Assembly (NCBI GenBank): GCA_021775475.1
Contig: JAJFHS010000015.1
Coordinates: forward strand, 1-64,000
Reading direction: 5' to 3'
DNA from: Hyphomicrobiales bacterium
GTDB taxonomy: Bacteria > Pseudomonadota > Alphaproteobacteria > Rhizobiales > JAJFHR01
Length of the DNA: 64,000 nt
Each line of letters begins with the position of its first letter. Position 1 is the first letter of the stretch. Shown here piece after piece: positions 57,874-64,000 of this stretch. The notes under the pieces are model-generated. The model did no database searches and was not told where the DNA came from. It worked only from the letters and a program-made list of their open reading frames with translations. The position numbers and the translations under genes are program-made.

Positions 57874-59136
57874 ATGAGCGGACATTCAACTTATCAGCCC
57901 ACCAATGCTGTAGCCAAATGGTTTGAGGCCCGGTTACCCATTTTGGGACTGGTGCATGAAACCATGGTGTTTCCGACACCGAAAAATCTCAATTACTGGT
58001 GGACATTTGGCGGTATACTGGCAACTTTTCTGGTGCTGCAGATCATCACCGGCATTATTCTTGCCATGCATTATACGCCAGACACGGGCCTGGCCTTCGA
58101 GAGCGTTGAGAAAATCATGCGCGACGTTAACTATGGCTGGCTATTGCGCTATGCCCATGCCAACGGCGCTTCGATGTTTTTCCTGGCGGTCTATATCCAT
58201 ATTTTCCGTGGACTTTATTACGGTTCCTACAAGGCACCGCGTGAACTGGTGTGGATCATCGGGTTGGTTATCTATGTGGCGATGATGGCGACAGCTTTCA
58301 TGGGGTATCTGTTACCCTGGGGGCAGATGAGTTTCTGGGGAGCTACGGTTATTACCAACTTCTTCTCGGCCTTCCCCATTGTCGGCGATCCCATCGTGGA
58401 ATGGTTGCGCGGTGGCTTTGTGGTTGATAACCCAACATTGGTCCGCTTCTTCTCCCTGCATTACCTGCTGCCGTTCATTCTGGTTGGTCTGGTGGCCATG
58501 CATATCTGGTCATTCCATGTGGTTGGAAACAACAACCCGACCGGCGTTGAAGTGAAATCTGTCAAGGCGGATACAGTTTCTTTCCATCCCTATTATACTA
58601 TCAAGGACAGCTTCGCGATTGTGGTCTTCATGATCCTGTATTTTTATCTGGTGTTTTACGCTCCGAATTTACTGGGCGAAGCTGACAACTACATCAAAGC
58701 CAATCCGTTGGTAACACCGGCTGAGATTGTGCCTGAATGGTACTTCCTGCCATTCTATGCAATTCTGCGTGCCGTTCCCGACAAGCTTGGCGGTGTGTTG
58801 TTGATGTTTGCATCGATCGGTGTGCTGTTCCTGCTGCCGTGGCTGGATACTTCCAAGGTGAGATCAGCGACATTCAGGCCCTGGTTCAGGCAGTTCTTCT
58901 TTATCTTTTTGGCTGTAAGCCTGGGGCTGGGATATCTTGGCGGCAAGCCGGCTGAAGGTGGATATGTTCTGGCTTCACGGATTTTGACGGCTTATTATTT
59001 CGCTCACTTCCTTATTATTCTACCACTTGTTGGCCTGTTTGAGACGCCCAAGAAACTTCCGGAAAGTATTGCCAAATCTGTGCTTGATAAACAGGGTGAT
59101 TCATCAGGCGATGGTATGGTGGAAGAGAAGGCGTGA
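57874..59136 (+). CDS. petB: Cytochrome b of the bc1 complex
   Basis: 420 residues, eight helices. Heme and quinone-site marks are [60 protein letters not shown], and the Qo motif [20 protein letters not shown]. It starts 9 bases after petA stop. The C-terminal extension ([10 protein letters not shown]) overlaps the c1 start. Confidence 0.97.
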   Translation: MSGHSTYQPTNAVAKWFEARLPILGLVHETMVFPTPKNLNYWWTFGGILATFLVLQIITGIILAMHYTPDTGLAFESVEKIMRDVNYGWLLRYAHANGASMFFLAVYIHIFRGLYYGSYKAPRELVWIIGLVIYVAMMATAFMGYLLPWGQMSFWGATVITNFFSAFPIVGDPIVEWLRGGFVVDNPTLVRFFSLHYLLPFILVGLVAMHIWSFHVVGNNNPTGVEVKSVKADTVSFHPYYTIKDSFAIVVFMILYFYLVFYAPNLLGEADNYIKANPLVTPAEIVPEWYFLPFYAILRAVPDKLGGVLLMFASIGVLFLLPWLDTSKVRSATFRPWFRQFFFIFLAVSLGLGYLGGKPAEGGYVLASRILTAYYFAHFLIILPLVGLFETPKKLPESIAKSVLDKQGDSSGDGMVEEKA

Positions 59137-59957
59137 TGGGGGTGAAAATAATGATACGGACTTTAAAAACTATGTTTCGTTCGAAAATTACTGCAACCAC
59201 TTTAGCATTGGTAATACTGAGTGCTGTAAATCTGACCCCGGTTTCAGCTAAAGTAGAAATTGAATTCGAAAAACAGGACTGGTCTTTTAACGGGATTTTT
59301 GGAACATATGATCGCGGCGCACTTCAGCGTGGTTTTCAGGTCTATAAAGAGGTTTGTGCCGCGTGTCATTCTCTTAACCTAGCTTCCTATCGCAATTTAT
59401 CTCAAGCTGGCGGCCCGGAATTTAGCGAAGAGCAGGTTAAAGCGATTGCTGCGGAAGCAGAGGTTCGTGACGGCCCTAATGATGACGGGGAAATGTTTGA
59501 TCGCCCTGGCAGGCCAAGCGACAAGTTCGTATCTCCCTATCCTAACGATGAGGCAGCTCGCGCCGCTAATGGTGGTGCTTTACCACCGGATCTTTCGTTG
59601 ATTATCAAGGCTCGTCGCGATGGTGCAAATTATCTCTATTCACTAATGACCGGGTATGGAGAAGAACCACCGGCTGGTGTAGAAGTGCGCGATGGTATGA
59701 ATTATAATCCCTTCTTTACCGGTGCTCAGATAGCTATGCCGGCACCGCTAAGCGAAGAAGCTGTTGAATATAGCGATGGTACGAAGCCAACCGTTGAAAA
59801 TATGTCCAGGGATGTGGTGACATTTCTCGCATGGGCGTCCGAGCCTCATATGGAAGCGCGTAAGACCATGGGTTTCAAAGTGCTGCTTTATCTGATTATT
59901 CTGGCAGGTTTGCTGTATGCAACGACCAGAAAACTGTGGTCACGCGTCAAACATTGA
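59136..59957 (+). CDS. petC: Cytochrome c1
   Basis: 273 residues from ATG 59136, which shares its A with the petB stop; a GTG at 59133 is in frame. Signal peptide (ITATTLALVILSAVNLTPVS), heme c attachment VCAACHSLNLASYRN, the axial Met in GAQIAMPAPLSEEAVEYSDG, and a C-terminal anchor (FKVLLYLIILAGLLYATTRK). It passes electrons on to soluble cytochrome c. A terminator follows its stop, so petABC ends here. Confidence 0.97.
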   Translation: MGVKIMIRTLKTMFRSKITATTLALVILSAVNLTPVSAKVEIEFEKQDWSFNGIFGTYDRGALQRGFQVYKEVCAACHSLNLASYRNLSQAGGPEFSEEQVKAIAAEAEVRDGPNDDGEMFDRPGRPSDKFVSPYPNDEAARAANGGALPPDLSLIIKARRDGANYLYSLMTGYGEEPPAGVEVRDGMNYNPFFTGAQIAMPAPLSEEAVEYSDGTKPTVENMSRDVVTFLAWASEPHMEARKTMGFKVLLYLIILAGLLYATTRKLWSRVKH

Positions 59958-59982
59958 TAATGTTTGTCACTGGTTAAAAAAA

Positions 59983-60012
59983 GCTGCTGTTGGTTCAACG
60001 GCAGCTTTTTTC
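59983..60012 (+). terminator. Rho-independent terminator of petABC
   Basis: GCTGCTGTTG/CAACGGCAGC form a 10-bp stem (one G-T pair) with loop GTT, bordered by an A-run on the left and seven T on the right. It lies 25 bases after the petC stop and so separates the bc1 genes from mtnP. Confidence 0.9.
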
Positions 60013-60091
60013 TTACGTGACATAAATTGTTTTGCATCTGTTAAATAGATGCATAGATTGGCTTTGGCCAAAAGCAATGGGGTGCGTTCTC

Positions 60092-60970
60092 GTGACAAAA
60101 ACAGTTTTGGGTGTCATCGGCGGCAGCGGTGTCTATGATTTGCCCGGGTTGGAAAATGCTGAGTGGCGACGCGTTGACAGCCCCTGGGGTGCGCCGTCAG
60201 ATGAGGTGCGCATAGGTCACATCGACGGCCTCAAGATGGTGTTTTTGCCGCGCCATGGCCGTGGTCACAGATTGTCGCCCACCGATATAAATTATCGCGC
60301 CAATATTGATGTGCTCAAGCGCTGTGGCGTCACTGACCTCATTTCAGTTTCAGCCTGTGGATCGTTTCGCGAAGATTTGTCTCCGGGAACATTTGTCTTT
60401 GCCGACCAGTTTATTGATCGCACGTTTGCCCGCGATAAAAGTTTTTTCGGTACTGGTTGTGTTGCCCACGTTTCCATGGCGCACCCGGTCAGTCCAGGGC
60501 TGGTGAACCGGCTGGAGCAGGCGGCCAGTGATGAAAACATCGATCATTGTCGCGGTGGCACTTATCTGGCGATGGAGGGGCCGCAATTTTCTTCTCTGGC
60601 GGAAAGCCAATTGTATCGAAGCTGGGGCTGTGATGTTATCGGCATGACGGCCATGCCCGAAGCCAAGCTCGCACGCGAGGCCGAACTTTGTTACGCCATC
60701 TGCGCCATGGTGACGGATTTTGATTGCTGGCATGAGGATCATGATCACGTGCAAGTTGCTGATCTCATCAAGGTTTTAATGGAAAATGCGGGAAAAGCTG
60801 CGCGCCTGATAACGCGCCTTGCCAATGATTTTCCGCATCAGCATCCCCCCTGTGCCAATGGGTCTGATCGCGCTTTGGAAGTGGCGCTGATTACAGCGCC
60901 AGAGGCGCGTGATCCAGCTCTGGTGTCGAAACTCGATGCTGTCGCCGGTCGTGTTTTAAATCCTTCATAG
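60092..60970 (+). CDS. mtnP: S-methyl-5'-thioadenosine phosphorylase
   Basis: 292 residues from GTG 60092 (VTKTVLGVIGGSGVYDLPGL). Family blocks are PRHGRGHRLSPTDINYRANI, SACGSFREDLSPGTFVFADQ and TYLAMEGPQFSSLAESQLYR, then IGMTAMPEAKLAREAELCYA. It cleaves MTA to adenine and 5-methylthioribose-1-phosphate. An ATG at 60077 would add five residues. apt follows by 10 bases and recycles the adenine, so they are one salvage unit. Confidence 0.93.
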   Translation: MTKTVLGVIGGSGVYDLPGLENAEWRRVDSPWGAPSDEVRIGHIDGLKMVFLPRHGRGHRLSPTDINYRANIDVLKRCGVTDLISVSACGSFREDLSPGTFVFADQFIDRTFARDKSFFGTGCVAHVSMAHPVSPGLVNRLEQAASDENIDHCRGGTYLAMEGPQFSSLAESQLYRSWGCDVIGMTAMPEAKLAREAELCYAICAMVTDFDCWHEDHDHVQVADLIKVLMENAGKAARLITRLANDFPHQHPPCANGSDRALEVALITAPEARDPALVSKLDAVAGRVLNPS

Positions 60971-60980
60971 GTGAGAATTT

Positions 60981-61508
60981 ATGGATTTTACCCAGTTTAT
61001 CAGAACTATTCCCGATTACCCCAAGCCGGGCATCATGTTTCGCGACATAACCACGCTGATTGCCCATCCCGAAGGCCTGTCGGCAGCGATTGATGCTCTG
61101 GCGGGGCAGTTTTCGGGAGTTAACATTGATGTTGTTGCCGGGATTGAGGCGCGAGGATTTATCATCGGTGGGGCTATCGCCCAGGCGCTGGGAACGGGGT
61201 TTGTGCCGGTTCGCAAGCGCGGCAAACTGCCATGGAAAACACATGGTGAAGATTATCAGCTTGAATATGGGATAGATCGGCTGGAAATTCACCAGGATGC
61301 TATTGATCCCCAGGCGCGGGTTTTACTGATTGACGATCTTATTGCCACCGGTGGAACTGCAATTGCTGCCGCCAACCTGATAACACGCGCTGGCGGGATA
61401 GTTGTCGGTGCCGGTTTTCTTGTTGATCTGCCGGATCTGGGAGGCGTCGTAAAATTGACAGCCAGAAAAATCCCGGTTCACGCACTATGTGCGTATGAGG
61501 GCGATTGA
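60981..61508 (+). CDS. apt: Adenine phosphoribosyltransferase
   Basis: 175 residues. Marks are IRTIPDYPKPGIMFRDITTL, VVAGIEARGFIIGGAIAQAL, FVPVRKRGKLPWKT and the PRPP loop VLLIDDLIATGGTAIAAANL. It makes AMP from adenine and PRPP. Coupled to mtnP. Ribosome site GTGAG lies 7-11 bases before the ATG. Confidence 0.96.
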   Translation: MDFTQFIRTIPDYPKPGIMFRDITTLIAHPEGLSAAIDALAGQFSGVNIDVVAGIEARGFIIGGAIAQALGTGFVPVRKRGKLPWKTHGEDYQLEYGIDRLEIHQDAIDPQARVLLIDDLIATGGTAIAAANLITRAGGIVVGAGFLVDLPDLGGVVKLTARKIPVHALCAYEGD

Positions 61509-61530
61509 TCGTTTTAGCTGAAGACAGGTT

Positions 61531-63447
61531 CTAATCGTTTAGGGCATATTCACTCGCCGGGCGCGCTTTATAATTCTGCTCCAGAGCCTGATTGAGTACA
61601 CGATCACGACCGTATACATCGTCTTTCAACCGCACATTTCCCTCTTCATCTGCCCAGGCTGTGTAATACCCAAGGTAAACCGGTATCTTTTTTGACAGTG
61701 ACACGGTCTGGTTTTTGCCGGAAGCGATCGCTGCTGCAATTCTTGCCGGTGTCCAGCCCTCAGTTTTCAAAATAATTTCCGCAAACTTCATGGGTTTTTG
61801 CACCCGTACACAGCCGTGGCTCAACGCACGATTGTCTTTTTTAAACAGACTGCGGGCAGGTGTGTCATGCATGTAAATCGCATGTTGGTTGGGGAACAGG
61901 AATTTAACACGGCCCAGAGCATTTTTGGGGCCAGGAGGTTGGACCACATTATAGGGGATGTTTTTTTCGCCGAACTGTGACCAGTTAATTGTGCTGCTGT
62001 TCACCTGTCTGCCTTTTATATCCCTTACCTCATACCCCTGATCTTGCAGATAGTATGGATTGTAGGAAAGTTTTGGCATCATCTCATTGTAAATGATGGA
62101 ACGCGGTACATACCAACGCGGGTTTAAAACCACCTTTTCCATTTCATCATTGAAGACGGCGGTCTGGTGTAAGGATTTGCCAACAATTACATCGGAGCGG
62201 TAAATTTCTTTGCCATCCTGCATCATCCAGGTTTCATAGAAGGCCTGATTGATGAAAATATACTTGCTTTTCAAGTCCTGAGGCAGCCAACGCAGACGTT
62301 CCAGACTCAAAATTATTTTAGCAATTTTTTCACCACTGCTTTGACCGTTGAGGGCGGCGAGCGTGTTGTTGCCAATGATACCATCGCGCCGCAAGCCGGA
62401 TTGTGCCTGCAAATCCTTGATGGCTGTTACCAGATTGGCATCGTAAGCCAGTTCTTGTGACCGGTCCGTAATCGCTGCATTTTCATAACCATCGCTGTTG
62501 TTGACGGTTTCCTGTGCCTCGAAACTATATAGCCCAAGCTGTTGCAGACGTTTGGCGATGGATTCCAGTCTGTCATCATAATCACCGGGGCGGATGAGGG
62601 CACCGGCGGATATGTGAATTGTCCGGTTGTCATCAGCTTGACCGCGGTATTTTGCCAGAGCCTTTTTAAGGTACCGGTACTGCGGTATCATCGGTTGCAG
62701 TGAGGTAAGGTACGTATCAGGCCGCAAGGTGGATTGCAGGTTGGTGAGCACTTTTCTGGCGGCAACAGGCTTGGCCTTCAAAGTGTGCAACTTGGAAATT
62801 CTGATGGGTTTTACCCGTCCAGCGGTAATATGATGAGAATATTCAAGGGCAGCAGCGGTAATTTCTATTTCCAGTCTGGCAAGGTTTTCCGGTGATCCGG
62901 TAAGATTGTCGGCCTGATCGTCAAAACCAACCAGAGAGGCGGGCAGATAATCCTGTGCTCTTAATCCTTCTTCACCGGCCTTGCTCAGCAAAGACAAAAG
63001 GTGTTTGGTCCGAGCAGCCATTCCGTATTCCCCCACCCACAAAGGTTTGAAGTCACGGGTTTTGTAAAACCTGATAATTTCTTTGCGGTGGTTGGGTAAG
63101 ACGCGAAGGGCGCCTCCTGATGCGCCTGTCAATTGCTGGTAAACAGCTGTTGCATATGTTCCCATCTGCGCTGCGGCTTTAAGGTTCGCCTGTTTCAGGG
63201 CGACCAGAGGTTCTGGAGGTAACGGCTGAGGGCGAACGGTGGAAATATTTGTTGGCGTTTTATTGCTTGCAAGAGGTTGGTTGTAGGCGGGTCTGTATCG
63301 TCTTTGATAACGAGAATAAACCGATGGAGAATTCAGGAATTCAGTAACAAATTCAGAATCTGCTCCATCCGCGTAGGCAGGTACCGGCAGATTGACGAAT
63401 CCAGCTAAAAGCCCGATCGCTGCAAACCTGAACGCGTACTTATACAT
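61531..63447 (-). CDS. L,D-transpeptidase (YcbB/LdtD-like)
   Basis: 638 residues, large-type. Signal peptide (RFAAIGLLAGFVNLPVPAYA). A helical scaffold domain (FKPLWVGEYGMAARTKHLLS), a PG_binding_1 region (LQAQSGLRRDGIIGNNTLAA), and a YkuD catalytic domain: VIVGKSLHQTAVFNDEMEKV, YMHDTPARSLFKKDNRALSH and the nucleophile in SHGCVRVQKPMKFAEIIL. It makes 3-3 peptidoglycan cross-links or attaches proteins to the wall. Monocistronic, convergent with apt (22 bases). Confidence 0.93.
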   Translation of the reverse strand: MYKYAFRFAAIGLLAGFVNLPVPAYADGADSEFVTEFLNSPSVYSRYQRRYRPAYNQPLASNKTPTNISTVRPQPLPPEPLVALKQANLKAAAQMGTYATAVYQQLTGASGGALRVLPNHRKEIIRFYKTRDFKPLWVGEYGMAARTKHLLSLLSKAGEEGLRAQDYLPASLVGFDDQADNLTGSPENLARLEIEITAAALEYSHHITAGRVKPIRISKLHTLKAKPVAARKVLTNLQSTLRPDTYLTSLQPMIPQYRYLKKALAKYRGQADDNRTIHISAGALIRPGDYDDRLESIAKRLQQLGLYSFEAQETVNNSDGYENAAITDRSQELAYDANLVTAIKDLQAQSGLRRDGIIGNNTLAALNGQSSGEKIAKIILSLERLRWLPQDLKSKYIFINQAFYETWMMQDGKEIYRSDVIVGKSLHQTAVFNDEMEKVVLNPRWYVPRSIIYNEMMPKLSYNPYYLQDQGYEVRDIKGRQVNSSTINWSQFGEKNIPYNVVQPPGPKNALGRVKFLFPNQHAIYMHDTPARSLFKKDNRALSHGCVRVQKPMKFAEIILKTEGWTPARIAAAIASGKNQTVSLSKKIPVYLGYYTAWADEEGNVRLKDDVYGRDRVLNQALEQNYKARPASEYALND

Positions 63448-63549
63448 GATACACTATTCCCTCTGTCATTCAGTTATAAGATAAACCTGAAAATAATTTT
63501 TACAAGTCTATCATTAAGAACCCGCTAAGGGCAAAGAAAAGCACCATCT

Positions 63550-64000
63550 CTATGCGTTTGAGGCATGGTGTGGAGGAATGCGGTTCTTCCAGGGCAGGGC
63601 CTGTTCCAGGGCAGATGCCAGGGCCAGGAGGATGTGTTCACTGGCAAAGCGTGCACCCAACTGGATACCTATGGGCAGACCTGAGGAATGCATGGCTAAA
63701 GGCAGGGAGATTGCCGGGGTTGCCATGATGTTGTGTGGAACCGTGAACTGGGCGGGGACGGCCAGAATTTCTTCTACATAATTGTCGAGGTTAACATCAG
63801 TGCGAGCGAGGTGATATTTGCCGTGAGGTTCGGCAACGCGTGGTGTGGTGGGGCCAAGCCAGATGTCGTAATCGTCATAAAACGCACAAAGTTCGCGCCG
63901 GGCGCGATTAACTTCAGCGACACCGGCAAGGAAATCATCACCGGTCATGTTGCTGGCGTGTTGGTAGATCTGCCAGACTACAGGTTCAAGCGTTTCTTCA
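63550..64000 (-). CDS. Amidase-signature enzyme, C-terminal part (runs off the window)
   Basis: About 150 residues visible. The frame stays open past the internal ATG at 63948 to the window edge (V-V-W-Q-I-Y-Q-H-A-S-N). Marks of the amidase signature family C-terminus are FYDDYDIWLGPTTPRVAEPH, FTVPHNIMATPAISLPLAMH and GLPIGIQLGARFASEHILLA. The Ser-Ser-Lys triad would lie beyond the edge. The substrate is unknown; 6-aminohexanoate- or GatA-like members share this tail. Confidence 0.88.
   Translation of the reverse strand, partial: EETLEPVVWQIYQHASNMTGDDFLAGVAEVNRARRELCAFYDDYDIWLGPTTPRVAEPHGKYHLARTDVNLDNYVEEILAVPAQFTVPHNIMATPAISLPLAMHSSGLPIGIQLGARFASEHILLALASALEQALPWKNRIPPHHASNA

Overview
The window looks like a chromosomal segment of an alphaproteobacterium, most likely of the Hyphomicrobiales (Rhizobiales) or a close relative. 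This rests on gene content and order: hemF-trmL beside petABC-mtnP-apt, the block MoxR / DUF58 / BatA-DUF4159 / 697-aa membrane protein next to DUF1285 / CoA pyrophosphatase / DUF6111 / CCA tRNA nucleotidyltransferase, an HlyU-family protein, a BcsS-like protein, an ELM1-family protein, and the short palindromes around CTCGGGCTTGACCCGAG that are common in this class. I see no rRNA, tRNA, CRISPR array or prophage.

Layout. 1-140 is the end of an IS3-family element that cuts off the start of a glutamine amidotransferase. 0.7-7.8 kb holds a stand-alone RAM-domain protein, HlyU, a polar amino-acid ABC transporter (ATPase, binding protein, two permeases) and two lytic transglycosylases. 7.9-12.4 kb holds a Rieske oxygenase, a MerR-type metal regulator with a clear operator, a 42-bp perfect inverted repeat, a BcsS-like protein and an ELM1-like protein. 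12.8-31.7 kb is a sphingolipid island. 31.8-37.1 kb holds creatinase, an unlisted 41-aa gene, a Nudix hydrolase, a cation/Ca2+ exchanger, an acetyltransferase and an AGCS symporter. 37.3-47.2 kb holds the MoxR block and the DUF1285-cca operon. 47.2-49.7 kb is a two-component system with a Spy-like periplasmic protein and a CpxR-like box. 49.8-53.1 kb holds a DehI-type dehalogenase, a frameshifted PhnD-like gene and an ArsR-regulated permease. 53.4-64 kb holds a LysE exporter, a dehydrogenase, hemF-trmL, the bc1 complex, mtnP-apt, an L,D-transpeptidase and the end of an amidase.

The sphingolipid island is the main attraction. On the + strand lie a fatty acyl-AMP ligase, a short-chain reductase, a dedicated acyl carrier protein and serine palmitoyltransferase. 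On the - strand lie a GNAT-like protein that is the candidate bacterial ceramide synthase, fused in an overlapping operon to an ABC exporter, and an LpxO-like hydroxylase. A second - strand operon has a HIT protein, LptF, LptG, a CDP-alcohol phosphotransferase, a lipid kinase and a Tam41-like cytidylyltransferase. Two further nucleotidyltransferases and a metallophosphoesterase sit between. My inferred model is ceramide made in five steps, then phosphorylated, activated with CTP to a CDP-lipid, given a phospho-headgroup, and exported by a dedicated LptFG pair and/or the ABC exporter. The kinase + Tam41-like + CDP-alcohol transferase trio is, to my knowledge, not a textbook route.

A PIN-domain gene splits the two arms of the island. 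It is bracketed by ~194-bp direct repeats made from the 3' end of the Tam41-like gene, which suggests a cassette insertion.
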